64,000 nucleotides of DNA from Verticillium longisporum (taxonomy: Eukaryota > Ascomycota > Sordariomycetes > Glomerellales > Plectosphaerellaceae). Positions 12,402 to 23,338 of this stretch are shown piece by piece (positions within the stretch are counted from its first letter, which is position 1; each line of letters starts with the position of its first letter). A program made the translations under genes and the position numbers. A model generated the notes under the pieces. The model did not search any database. It was given only the letters and a program-made list of their open reading frames with translations, and was not told the origin of the DNA. The DNA lies in the NCBI GenBank assembly GCA_019188255.1, contig JAETXT010000006.1:744001-808000 (forward strand). The letters are read 5' to 3'.

Positions 12402-13558
12402 ATGGTCTCCAGGTTCCTCGCCCAGGCCTTGCTGCCGGCCCTTGCTGTTGCCGGTACGATTCAGCGTCGCGACAATGGCACGTTTGACTACGATGCCCTC
12501 TCTCTGCGGACGGTCGGCGGACGCAACACACTCGTGCGTTCTCTCCTCTGGCTGTTCTTCTCCTCGTCTGCAATGGAACGATACTGACGTTAGCTCAGGA
12601 TTGGCGCGTGTGGCTCGAGAAAGACGGCCATCCCATCTCCTTCTGGCACGACGTCCCCTTGTACCCGGACGAGGACAACAAGCAGGTCGTCAACTTTGTC
12701 GTCGAGATTCCGCGCTGGGAGGACGCCAAGATTGAGATTCGCCGCCAGGAACCCCTGAACCCCATCTTCCACGACGAGCGCAATGGCGCGCCGCGCTTCG
12801 TTGAGAGTGTGTGGCCGCACAAGACGTATCCGTTTCTCTATGGATCCATCCCCCAGACGTGGGAGTCGCCGAATTTCGAGCATGATTTCACGGGCGAGAA
12901 GGGTGATAATGACCCCATTGATCTATTCGACATTGGCCTCGAGTACGTGCTATCGCTCCTTCACCAATTCCACGATTGTATACTGACAAGACAGCATCGG
13001 TTATGTCGGACAAGTCAAGCAGGTGAAGCTGCTCGGTGGTCTTGCGCCCAACGACGGTGGCGAGACGGACTGGAAGATGCTCGCCATTGACGTCAATGAC
13101 CCCATTGCGCCCCTCGTCGACAGTAAGTCACAATGTAAGCCTCGTTCTGGCAGTCGATTTAACCAGCCGCAGATTACCTCGACGTCGAGAAATACCGCCC
13201 AGGCACCATCCAGGCCTTCCGCGACTGGTTCACATATTATAAAGTCGCCCGCGGCGGCGACGTTATACCCATCATCGGCGAGACGTATCAGAACGCCACG
13301 TTCGCGACGGCCGTCGTCGAAAAGGGCCACGAGTACTGGCGCGACCTTATCTCGGGCGCCGTCGACTCGAACAGCATCAACTACAACCAGACGAGCCGGC
13401 CCGATGTCAAGGGGAGCTACGTCGGTTCGTGCTCGGCGACGCTGCAGCTCGGCATCCCTTCCAAGTCGGAGGAGAAGCCAGCAGCGGCAAAGCCTACACA
13501 GTATGAGCACTGGTATTTCCTTGATGAGGATTTTGCGTTGATTGAGGTGCCTGTGTAG
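12402..13558 (+). CDS. Inorganic pyrophosphatase with N-terminal signal peptide
   Basis: Four exons (12,402-12,533, 12,599-12,942, 12,995-13,122, 13,173-13,558), introns of 65, 52 and 50 bases, total 329 aa. It is a family I soluble pyrophosphatase that hydrolyses PPi to two phosphates using Mg2+. The core is clear: [36 protein letters not shown], the metal-binding signature DNDPID at residues 147-152, [14 protein letters not shown] and [18 protein letters not shown]. Unlike the cytosolic enzyme, the first 18 or so residues are hydrophobic ([18 protein letters not shown]) and are followed by a dibasic RR, suggesting secretory entry and possible Kex2 trimming. N-x-T/S sequons occur in the C-terminal half (NAT, NQT). 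It would act outside the cell, at the wall or in the vacuole. It converges with the carboxypeptidase gene, about 200 bases apart. Confidence 0.92.
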
Positions 13559-13760
13559 GTCGGTAATAGATGAAAATAAGAGCGTGCTTTTTACCTTTTT
13601 CGATTGTGGGATTACTCAACGGTAGGGCATGCTCAGTGACAGATACAGAGGTTCAGGCCGAGTTATGACTCTGTTGACATAAATTGACATCACAACACGC
13701 AGAGTACAAGGTCGGCAGGTATGTGATTCCTTTCAGGTCTTACAAGCCTAGGCCTATCCC

Positions 13761-15700
13761 CTACGAACTCGGCTCCAGCATGATGTAGTCCTTAATGACA
13801 GCCGAGCCGTTGCGGAGTGCCGCAATCTGCCTCGCGCTGCACGTGCTCGTGTCCAGAATATAGCAGTAGTCAGGATACTGCTCTGGCACCTCATTCTTGA
13901 CACCCAACACATCTGCCGGGCCCGACGTCGAGTAGTCATCCTTGACAGCCGTGTCGACGCGCCCCGTCGCCAGATCACGGTTGAACAACGCGCGCATGAA
14001 GATGCGGTACGCCGCCTCGGGCTGGTACGCCGGCACGGCGTGGCCGGCCTGGTAGACGCGCGCAAACGACAGATTGCCGTGCTGGCGGATCTGGCCAGCA
14101 ATCTTGGGCGAGGCGCAGCTCGTACGCAGCGGCGCGTAGCCGGCGTCGGCAAAGGCGTCGCTCTGGCTCCAGGGGATGGCGAGCGACGCCGCCTCGCCGC
14201 CAATCCAGTTGCAGGCAAAGTCGCGGTCGCCGTACATCAGCGAGACCTTGACGCCGTCGTCGAGCAGCTCGCCGAGGTCCTCGATCCAGCCGGGGCGCGG
14301 GTAGTCGCCGATACCGCGGTAGGCGTTGGCGATGGCGCTGCTCGAGCCGGTCCAGTTGAGGGGCACACCGAGGGCGGCCTGCACGTGCGGTTGGTTGAGG
14401 TAGGCGGCGTAGTAGGGGTCCGGGAACAGCGTCGGGTCGACCTGCGTGACGTCGTAGTAGTCGCGGCCCGACTGCTGGATGTACGGATCGCGGATGTAGC
14501 GTGAGCAGAACGTCTCGGCCGCCTGGCAGACGCGGTTGACGTTGGCGTGGATGCCGAGGTTCTCCGGGTCGTCGAGGCGCTCGAGACGCTGGCACTGGTC
14601 AATCTGATCGGCGCAGTCGCCGGGCCGCTGAAAGGCGTCGATCATGGCCATGTACGTGTCCTCGTCGACTGTCGAAATGTCGTACGTGTTGTTGTAGGCC
14701 ATGGTCGCGTACGACGGCCATTGCACCTTGCGGTCGATGCATCCGTTGACGAGGAGCAGCGTGTCGAGGTTGAGGATGTAGTTCTCGCCCTCGCCGCTGT
14801 CGAGAGTGCCGTCGCGGATCTTTTCATTTTGCTCCTGGAAGAAGGCCGCCAGGGCAGGGCCGTAGCGACCGCCGTACGACTGGGTCGCGATGCTGATGCG
14901 GTCGTCGTTAGGGTGGTAGCCGGGGAACTCCTGAAACCAGACCTGAGCAAAGTGCCACAGAGAGATGGCACCGTTGCGGCTGCCTTGAGAGGTGGCATCG
15001 CGGTTGTTGCTTGGGTACGTGCCAACGTGGAAGGTAACGTTCTGCTCGGGGATCGGGGCACCAGGAGGGAGGGTCTGCACGCTGCCGAGCAGGTTCCTCG
15101 TGACGTTCCTGAGGGTGTCATACGAGAAGCCCACCTGCACAGGCTGATCGATGTAGAGCATATTGACTGGATGAATGTCAGCTGGATAGCCGCCGAAACG
15201 AACAGCTTCAATACCTACCCTCGTTGTTCCAGGACCAAGGGTTGAGCCTTGTCGTGTTGGAGTCCGGGTTGACGAAGCAAGGACCATTCTCATAGAGAAG
15301 GCCGCCCATGGACGAGCTGCCAGGGCCACCGTTCATCCAGATGGAGAGTGGCGCATTTTCGGGATCCTTTCGGGCCTCGAAGAACCAGAAGAAGGTGTTG
15401 ACGGGATACGTCTGCTCCTGGCCAAGGCCGTCAATGTGGCCTGGGGGCAGATGGATGTAGCCCGAGTACGACTTGACCCCAGGGGTTGTCTCGCAGATGC
15501 CGGGCTTTGGCGTGTCAGTGGATTCTCAAGTAGCTAACTAGTCATTGACGGCTTACCTCCTTGAAGCTGATGGTGATGTTCTCGTTGAACTTGGACTTGA
15601 GCACAGTGAGGCCCTCGGGTGTGGGAGGGAATTGAGCGACGACGGGAGCAATGAGAGCTCCGGCGATGACCGCGAGCACAGACTTGAAGGACGGTGCCAT
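13761..15700 (-). CDS. Secreted serine carboxypeptidase, family S10
   Basis: Three exons on the minus strand (15,557-15,700, 15,219-15,504, 13,761-15,166) with two 52-base introns, total 611 aa. It releases C-terminal amino acids from peptides, usually at acid pH. Residues 1-22 form a signal peptide ending in APVVA. Family landmarks follow in order: [33 protein letters not shown], the nucleophile region [11 protein letters not shown] (Ser240), [13 protein letters not shown] (Asp459) and [11 protein letters not shown] (His519). The layout resembles the fungal carboxypeptidase S1 homologues. There are several N-glycosylation sequons. No hydrophobic GPI tail is present, so it is probably soluble and extracellular. 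The residue before the catalytic serine is Gln rather than the Glu of the common GESYAG motif. Confidence 0.93.
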
Positions 15701-16628
15701 GATCTCAATCAATGGCCGCTGTTCTAGAAGAACAAGTCGGCCAGCAGAGTGATAGGAACACTAATAATTCTGCCCTTCTGGATTGACCACCACGCTCAAG
15801 AGGAAATCAAGGCTCAGACGACACATGTTTCCAATGACTGACCGGGCGGCTCTTTAATAAGACATCAATTCCATGTCGTGCTTCGAGATGCTTGATAATT
15901 TGTGTGTTTAACCGCCGCCGAGCAGATTCCTACTGCAGCTTGCTCCTCGGTGTACTACCTTCCCTATTCGGACTGCATGGTCGATCGTCGCGATCTCTTA
16001 TCGGCAGGTGTGGCACGTTCCATTATGTGGAGGGGTGCTTCGCCTTAAAGATTTGCACATTGGAGATTTCGGGGATGTGTGTGTTTTTCAGGATGCGATT
16101 GTTGCTTTGAATAACGAACGCCTCTGTATGGGACCCATGCCGTTCATCGCTGAGGCTGAAGCTACTCGAGTTGCCCAAACATGATGGCAAACAATGATAA
16201 TTCTCTGAATAGAACACCCAAGGATGTAGTGCTATCTCACCTCAGATTCTTGACATTGTCTACTCTCGTAGGCAAATCATGGTCTCAACGCTTTTCGGAA
16301 GGTGTCTAATCGATGGACCGCTGCGAGCGGGGAAGACATGCGGCCGAAGAGGGGCAGAGGCCGGCTCGACGCGGGGTCATGAACCGGGGTCTCCCAGAGG
16401 GTTTCGAGCCGAGGCCGAGCAGCTGAGCACCGCTGTGACCCAAGGCTGGCCGTAGGAGATGCTCCGGGAGCATGAGGGGATTTCAAGGGTCACCATAAAA
16501 TCCTACGTGCCGGCAAAGTGAAGTGAAGGGAACGCGGTGCTAACTATAAGTACTGAAAATTGGAGAGCAACAGTCTTCTTCATTATACCTCTCAAATCTT
16601 TAGCCTTGACACTCGCAGTCGTACAGCG
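15701..16628. other. Intergenic, upstream of carboxypeptidase
   Basis: About 930 bases between the carboxypeptidase start and the esterase stop, both on the minus strand. No convincing frame, RNA gene or repeat is seen. It must contain the carboxypeptidase promoter and the esterase 3' end. Confidence 0.6.
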
Positions 16629-17858
16629 TCACAGTCGCTTGAGAAACTCGCGGATGGCCCGCGACATGTTTCCCTCATCATAGTCCACCGCAGCATCCAG
16701 GATGGTCTGCGTATGCGCCTCCCCCACAGCCGCAACAAACACGTAATCTGCATCTGGGAACCGCGCAGGAACATCCGTTTTCCTGTCGACGACGAGATCT
16801 GCCCCCCTGAGGTGCACCTTGCCGAACGCAACATTCGAATCCATCAGAACCTCAGCAGTACCCGTCAAGACGATGGCCTTCCGGACGACAGGCTTGCCAG
16901 CAGCAGGCCTGAATACACTGTTCCACACTTGAGCAGAATCAGGCGCGTCTATCAAGTTTGCCCACGGCTCGTCAACGTTGGGCGCAAACCCACACTTGAA
17001 CAGCAATGCCGCCGGGCGGTCCAAAAAGTCCGTCGCCTCGTTCGTGTCGAACGACGCCTGATCCGTGGTCATGGCGATCCACGGCGAGATCATCACAGCG
17101 GCCGCGAGCTGGTCGCCGTGCAAATCAACCGGCAGCGCGTAAGGTGACGGCACGGCAATGTGCGCCAGCAGCGAGGCAATAAGGTGGCCGCCGGCACTGT
17201 CGCCCATGGCCACGACTTCCGAAGCCTTGACGCCCTCGACGTCAAGCAGCGTCTGGAGGCCGCTCGCGGCCTGGACGAGCTGCGAGGGATACGGGTGCCG
17301 CGGTGTGAGCGAGTATTCGATGAAGACAATCTGCTTTGCGCTAATGGTCTTCGCCGCGCGCAGAGCCATGGGAATGTGCCCCACGACTGCGATGGGGGCT
17401 GCATAGCCGCCACCGTAGGCGTAATAGATGGTCAGGCCGATGGCTGGGGCGCCGGGCGGTGTGATAAAGTGCAGGACGGCAGGCGGGGCTGCGAAGGGCT
17501 GGGTGCCGGCATTCGAGACTGTGACAGAGCGTAGGGAGAGGCTCTTGGCGTGACAGTACTCGCGTATAAGATCACCCGCCGACGTGCTGGACGAGCCAAA
17601 AGTCCGCTGCCTTGATGTCAGGAGAGCCGATTTGGATTGTAGGGCGGACAAGGCGAGGCGCTGGCGCCAGTGCAGGCTCTGTGCTCCTGGGGAGAGCTTG
17701 GAGCGCACTACGCCGGAGAGGAACGTGAACACGGCGCGGATGTCTGCGTTGTGTTGTCAGATATCTTCGATTCCTCCTAGTTTGCTCTTGAATGAAGGGA
17801 TAGAGGACAGTACGTACAGATGAGACGCCTGCGCCATGGCAGAGTCCTTACCTCCCAT
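16629..17858 (-). CDS. Alpha/beta-hydrolase fold-3 esterase/lipase
   Basis: Two exons (17,852-17,858 and 16,629-17,743) give 373 aa. The first exon codes only MG plus one base. The 108-base intron GTAAGG...CGCAG was chosen because the long frame has no ATG upstream of its in-frame stop. The family hydrolyses carboxyl esters of small or lipophilic substrates. Visible landmarks are the strand LTIYYAYGGGYAAP (about residues 107-119), IVFIEYSLTPRHPYP, the nucleophile elbow MGDSAGGHL (Ser about 185), a TGTAEVLMDSN segment likely carrying the acid residue, and GEAHTQTILD carrying the likely histidine. The oxyanion motif reads YGGG where HGGG is usual. No clear signal peptide is seen; the N-terminus is mildly hydrophobic and basic and could be mitochondrial. 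Substrate unknown; some relatives sit in secondary-metabolite pathways, but no cluster is visible here. Confidence 0.82.
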
Positions 17859-18698
17859 GGCGTCAGCTCAACGCTGTCCGGGGGTGCCGAACCTGATGTC
17901 ATTTCTGCTTGCAGGTCTCTCGCTGATCTCGGTAGCTAACCCGCACAAGGAGAAGCGACTGGCAGGCGTTCAATCGATGCCCAGGCAGTGGACGCGCATA
18001 GCTTTATACCGCAGCCAACATAATCTGCGTGCCGAGGATGTGGAGAAGGCTGCTTTCAATCGCGTCAATACCCCAGATTCAGCTTGGCATAGATCGGCAC
18101 AGGGGTCCGCCAGCGGGCCGTCGGGCGGATTCGAGGACGCGCTTCCGGCCGCTTCGACCAGGAGGAACGGAGGTGTCTCAATGAACTTCCCGAGCTCTGA
18201 GCAGTGATTTCCTAGTGCCATGGGGTCTGTGTCGTCACGTTGGGGCGGCCAATGTAGCTGGTGAGCCTTGGTCGTAACACTAGCCGCTGTTGATTGCTGG
18301 GCGAAAGGGGGGATCAGAACCGAAGTCCTCGTCTTCTACATGATGCATGTAAGGTTTTCATGGCGCTCAGAACATGTAATAGTCGACGCCGTTGATGATG
18401 AATGGGTCTTCTGGTGCTACCTATTCAAAGGCTGGTTTCTGATTTGCAGTCCACTTCCTACCCGTGTTAATTACATCCCGTGTCACCGGGCCATCCTCGA
18501 TGCGTGTTGCCCGCATTGTTTGCCAAGTTCTCCATCGAAAGTTCGTATTTCTAACGTGATTTCATTTAGTATGTCTTGGGATATCATCTGAACTAATCTT
18601 AACGCCCGACGCGTATGAGACTGATAGGCAAAGGTATCGAAGTGACAAGACATATATCCACAACATGCAATTCATCGGCGCCACCAGCCTTCCCCCCA
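17859..18698. other. Intergenic, nothing recognised
   Basis: About 840 bases between the esterase start and the end of the RTA1-like gene. A 123-codon plus-strand frame at 17,836-18,207 begins inside the first esterase exon but shows no family features. The interval probably holds the esterase promoter. Confidence 0.6.
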
Positions 18699-19682
18699 TC
18701 AGACCACGACCGCCTGATTCGAGTCCTCACGGGCAACCTCCTTCCTCTCAGTAGCAGTTGCACCATCCCCTGAGACCTTCCGCCCAACGCACCGTCCAGG
18801 GTGCCAGGCCGCGAACAGCATGACGGCCAGGACGACGGGCGCGAACTCCAGCACGCCAAAGTACACCTCATTCGTCTGCAGCTCCCCACCGAGACCCTCT
18901 GCCGTCTCAGCCAGACGGAAGATCGTCCTCAGGTAGACCAGCAGCGTTGCCGCGCCAAATGCCGACACGAACGCCGTCAACCCAGACGCGGCCACGGCAC
19001 GGCGTGCGCGCCATACGAAGATGCCCGAGCTCATGACGAAGCACCCCATGGCGAAGACCTGGTAGGCGAGACCCGCGAGCAGGATGTTGTTGGCGGTAGT
19101 CGGGTCGTCGCGGTTCGACTGCGAGACACCGATGAGGGCGGCGCCGGCGACCTGGGTGATGGTGGCGATGACGTCGCTCGTGACGAAGAACCAGAGGACA
19201 AACTTGGGGGCAGCGGCGCAAACTTGCGGCCGAGGCGGTGGATGAGGGCCGAGAGGACGGTGTAGATGCCCGCCGCGAGGAAGACAGGGGCCGTGACGAT
19301 GAAGAAGTAGTTAAGGATAAAGTAGATAAGGTTGTAGGGGTTCTTCTTGGCCGAAAGGGCGCGGGCGACGTAGCCGACGACCTCGAGGACGAGACCGATG
19401 GGGAAGGTCAAGAAGTAGTACGACTTGTAGCGCAAGGACTGCCAGAGGTGTACGATGGCGAGGAGCAGGAAGAGGACGGCGGCGAGGACGGCGAGGGCGA
19501 AGGATGGGGTGTAGCCGTAGATAATGACAGGCGTGTCCCATTCACCTGTCGGCGGAGGGAAGTTAGGGTCGGTGTGGCCCTCGATGGGCTGGCCGCCTAT
19601 GAAGGTTAGCTAGCTGCCTGATATCATCACTATCATGTTCAAGTGCGCAAGTAAAGGGGCAGTTACCATCTGAGTCGCTCAT
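18699..19682 (-). CDS. RTA1-like 7-TM membrane protein, apparent frameshift
   Basis: Exon 1 (19,667-19,682) and exon 2 (18,699-19,596) with a 70-base intron. If one missing base is allowed, the product is about 304 aa. RTA1-family proteins are fungal seven-helix membrane proteins linked to resistance to toxic lipophilic compounds and lipid translocation. Several hydrophobic spans are visible: FALAVLAAVLFLLLAIVHLW, FLTFPIGLVLEVVGYVARA, NLIYFILNYFFIVTAPVFLA, FVLWFFVTSDVIATITQVAG, and others towards the C-terminus, followed by a charged tail. The frame breaks at 19,206-19,210, a run of five C on the coding strand. The family-like sequence LPP before it continues as KFVLWFF one frame over. No GT-AG intron with acceptable length and branch point explains this. 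It is either a base-call error or a recent loss-of-function mutation. Confidence 0.8.
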
Positions 19683-22258
19683 CTTCAAGGCTGTGTGTAT
19701 GTGACGATTGTAGTTTTCGAGCTGAAAAAGGCGCCGAGGGTACACCAGGTAGCGGGATACGCCCTAACAGGCTGCTGCTACTATTTGCGCCGGACAACGT
19801 AGGTTGCGATAGAGTTGGCCATCAAACGTCCTATGAAGCCAAGCTGCCAGTGCCATGGCGGTTGCTTTAATAAACAAGCAAGGCGTGGGGAAACGTTCCT
19901 GAGATCGAGTCGTCGGTTCAAGATCTTGCAAATGGTAATTTGCTTTGTCGATCGCCCAACAGCTCGCTCTAGGTGTCCATGTGGCTTAAGCCTAGCGAGT
20001 CCCCTGCGCGTCCAATCCACTTGGTCTTATTGGCGCCTCAGCTACGGCGTGGGTTCACCCACAGAGTCTATGACGATGCTCTCCGAGGCCCCTGTCCTCG
20101 TGCTGATGGTCCCTGTCACCGTCCATGTGGAGGTGGGTCGATTAAGGGTCAAGGTGCTAGTCCAGACGTCGCAGCACCCTTTCCAGCAAGCATCGCCTCC
20201 GTGACGAGAGAGGATTGGAGTACATCTCTGCTGGGATCGATGTTGTACTCTCGGCGATACTTATTTTCCATCGTCTACGGTTCACGAAGCGCTTTTGAAA
20301 TGCTGCTTTCAGCACTGCATGCCTCCCTTGACAATCTGAAGCTGCTACGATGCTCATACAAATTTGCTGTGAAGGCTCTTCTTGGTCCACGCGTCAAATT
20401 CCAGATTTAGATCTGGCCCGGCCCTCGGCATACTACGAAGCCCGAGGTGCGGGAAATGAGTGGGTCCTCACTCCGACAGTACCACTCCTCACATACGGAG
20501 CTCGCTCCGATCCTCACGGCGAGCTGACTATTCTCTCATCGTTACCATATGTTGTGGAGCGGTCATATTAAGAATGAACTGCGGTGTCAGTGGTTCTCGT
20601 GTCATCGATGAGCCCATTTGAAGATGAACGGCCTCGTTGGTGGATAGCCTTCCAGCGGAGCACCGATGGCCGAGCACCGATGGCTGTCTGTTAAAATGCG
20701 AGTATGGTGTCGTTATTCGAACCGGGTAAACTGTTCGCTTTCGCATATTACTCTTACTTGTCAAAGTCGATGATGCGGGCTTTCTTAATCGCGGCACAAA
20801 CATGTCCAGACTTTCGTCGAGGGGTTTCAGGGTCCCCATGATGCCACCGACCCGTTGTCTGTTTCGGCTCCAAATAGGATTTGCCACACACATTGCATGA
20901 ACATGCAGTCCGAGGGACTTCAGACTGGTCATCCTCGATGGGAGCAAGTCCGATTACTATCAAAAAGACGAGCTACACCGCTTAGCCCTTGTCTCTGGGT
21001 GTTGCCAAAACATACGATGCTATGTTGTCTTGAAAGAGGCGCGTCTGATATCAGGAGATAGTCCAGTACTGTCTTATCCAAAAAGGAGCCCTTCTATGCC
21101 CATAGGAGGAGGGACTTGCGAGCTAGCCATGTCCTTCAGGAAAGCCATGTGTCCACTCAGGCGGAGCTTACTAGCGTTGAGAGGACGAATACGTCTATAA
21201 AACCGCCACGCCGCCAACAGAGCTCGGTTCATTTACTCCTGTGATAAGCAGCTTGTCGCGGCTTGCATGACTTATATAGCCGCCTCTCGCTGTCCTTGGT
21301 GTCGGAGAGCCATCATTCGAGACTCATCATCGATCGATATGAGCAACACGGAAAGCAACTTCAGAAGTGGCATTTCAAAGTTAGCAAGAATATCAGAATT
21401 CACCGACGGCCTCGAATCGTAACCTGTCACCCTCGACCTGTCCCGTTCCTCGACGAGGTCGTACCGAGCCAATCGTTGATGTTAGCATCTCGCTGAAACA
21501 TGCCGGTACGATCACTGATAGGACTGCCAGCTTCTTGTTCAGAAATGAAGTAATGATCTGTCCAAAAGTTCAGGTGAGTTTTGTTAAAATGTTCTTAGTA
21601 CAACCTGGGCTGAGACTCCGTTACACGATAAATGCATGAGTAGCTCGAGGTTGGTGATCTGACAGGTACAGGCCTGAGACCTCAGAAGCAGGTAAAGACC
21701 TTTCGCAATGGCAATGCAAAAGGGGATCTGCCCGTAAACAAGCTTGACGTACCTGGCCTTTGAAGACGTTGTGATGGAACCAGTTCGTGAAGCAACCGTG
21801 CGGACTGGCAGAGGCAAGCATGATGGACCCAGAGCTCCTGCGCGAAAAGAATCACCACAAGACTGGCAGGCATACCGCTGGGGGGACGCAACTGCCACCC
21901 TGCAGCGGGTGGACCCTTGGCGCCAGGTCGCCCCTGCCAACGTTGCAGGGATCAACAGGCACTGGAAGCGTCGCTGGAAGGTGCGCTAGGCACCCCTACC
22001 TGCCATGCGCTCCGCTGCAGCTACCAACTGGCCTCCGAGCTTTGGAGCTCCCCACCTGAAGCTCCTTCGGCCAGCGGGCCTTGCCTAAGTTAAAGCTTCA
22101 GGTTCCAGGAGCTTTCCTCCTTCAACAAAGATCAATCCGCATTACCGGCACTGCATCGCAACCGCCGTTGACGCGACCAAAACGTTTCCGACAAGTTCCA
22201 TCCCGTACGATCCAGCTACAGAAGCCAACTTGGAATCGCCCCCGATCCAAATACACCC
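19683..22258. other. 2.6-kb intergenic region, no gene recognised
   Basis: Divergent interval between the RTA1-like gene (minus) and the GH18 gene (plus). Several frames of 60-145 codons exist on both strands, including a cysteine-containing minus-strand frame at 20,754-20,963, but none resembles a known family or splices convincingly. Contains the promoters of both flanking genes. Confidence 0.55.
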
Positions 22259-23338
22259 ATGCCTCCTCTGCCCTCCGAAAATGACGACTCGCTCCCCCGC
22301 GTCATCACCTACTACCAAACCCATCACACTCGCGATGGCAAGCCGATACCCATCCTACCCATCCTGACCCAGCCAGGCATTGCCGTCACCCACGTCATTC
22401 TTGCTGCCATACACATCAACGACGACCCGTCCGCCATAACACTCAACGACCACGCCCCCTCCCATCCCCGTTTTCAGACCCTCTGGGCCGAGCTGCGCGT
22501 CCTCCAGGCGAGTGGCGTCAAGGTCATGGGCATGCTGGGCGGCGCCGCGAGGGGATCCTACGCCAAACTCGACCGCGACGAGGTCACCTTCGAGACGTAC
22601 TGGACACCCGTACGAGGTCTCATCCGCGAGCGCGAGCTCGACGGCATCGATCTCGACGTCGAGGAGTACATGAGCATAGAGGGCATGATGCGCCTCCTCG
22701 ACCGCATACGTGCTTATTTTGGACCCAAATTCCTCATCTCCATGGCGCCTGTCGCTGCTGCCATGCTCGACCCCGAGAAGAATCTCAGCGGCTTCGACTA
22801 CGAGATGCTCGAGCTCCTCAAAGGCGACCACATCAACTGGTACAACTGCCAGTTCTACAATGGTTGGGGCGACGGCAGCAACCCTTTCATGTACGAGATG
22901 ATGCTTGCCAAGGGCTGGCCGCAGGAGAAGATTGTCATTGGGCTGCTGACGAGCCACGAGAACGGCAACGGCTGGGTGCCGTGGGAGTCGCTCGGCGCCG
23001 TCCTCCTCCGGCTCCGAGGCCGCTACAAGGCCTTTGGAGGCGTGATGGGCTGGGAGTACTTCAACGGGTTGCCGGATAAGGAACGGCCCTGGGAATGGTG
23101 CCGCTGGATGACGACCATGGTGCGGCCGGGACGCGTCGCGAGAACCACAGCCGGCGTCGCAGCGGCGGCAGCAGAAACAGCAACAACGGCTGTGTCTTCT
23201 GCCGCCGAGACGAGTATCGTAGCCGCAAAGGTGCAAAAGCAGTTGGTGGACGAAGCCGACCCCGACTCGCCGTCTAGCAAGGACGCACCGCTGCCTGCTT
23301 CATTTGAATACTTTTCGGACTATGAAAGCGATGGCTGA
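22259..23338 (+). CDS. GH18 glycoside hydrolase, no signal peptide
   Basis: A single 359-aa exon. The GH18 active-site signature DxxDxDxE is complete at residues 128-135 (DGIDLDVE, catalytic Glu135). It follows a VKVMGMLGG strand matching the conserved SxGG region, and is followed by FLISMAPVAAA and INWYNCQFYNGWGDG, also typical of the barrel. GFG/MGWEYFNG near residue 265 corresponds to the late Trp-containing strand. The family hydrolyses chitin or N-glycan chitobiose cores by a substrate-assisted mechanism. There is no signal peptide: the N-terminus is MPPLPSENDD. The last 80 residues are Ala/Thr/Ser-rich and then acidic, outside the catalytic barrel. An intracellular endo-beta-N-acetylglucosaminidase or chitinase-like role is possible. 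The start was chosen as the first ATG, in good context after a C/A-rich leader. Confidence 0.88.
   Translation: MPPLPSENDDSLPRVITYYQTHHTRDGKPIPILPILTQPGIAVTHVILAAIHINDDPSAITLNDHAPSHPRFQTLWAELRVLQASGVKVMGMLGGAARGSYAKLDRDEVTFETYWTPVRGLIRERELDGIDLDVEEYMSIEGMMRLLDRIRAYFGPKFLISMAPVAAAMLDPEKNLSGFDYEMLELLKGDHINWYNCQFYNGWGDGSNPFMYEMMLAKGWPQEKIVIGLLTSHENGNGWVPWESLGAVLLRLRGRYKAFGGVMGWEYFNGLPDKERPWEWCRWMTTMVRPGRVARTTAGVAAAAAETATTAVSSAAETSIVAAKVQKQLVDEADPDSPSSKDAPLPASFEYFSDYESDG

Noticed and set aside
14040..15245. Plus-strand frames of 154 and 232 codons
   Set aside because: Antisense shadows of the S10 carboxypeptidase.
17836..18207. 123-codon plus-strand frame with a hydrophobic N-terminus
   Set aside because: Overlaps the esterase start on the other strand; no family match or splice support.
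20700..20760. GGTTCGAAT on the minus strand, like a tRNA T-loop
   Set aside because: The flanking five-base stems do not pair and no acceptor or anticodon stem can be formed.
20754..20963. Minus-strand frame with CSCNVCGKSY, zinc-finger-like
   Set aside because: Too short, no second metal-binding half and no continuation by splicing.
22355..23236. 293-codon minus-strand frame
   Set aside because: Exact antisense shadow of the GH18 gene caused by its GC-rich third positions.
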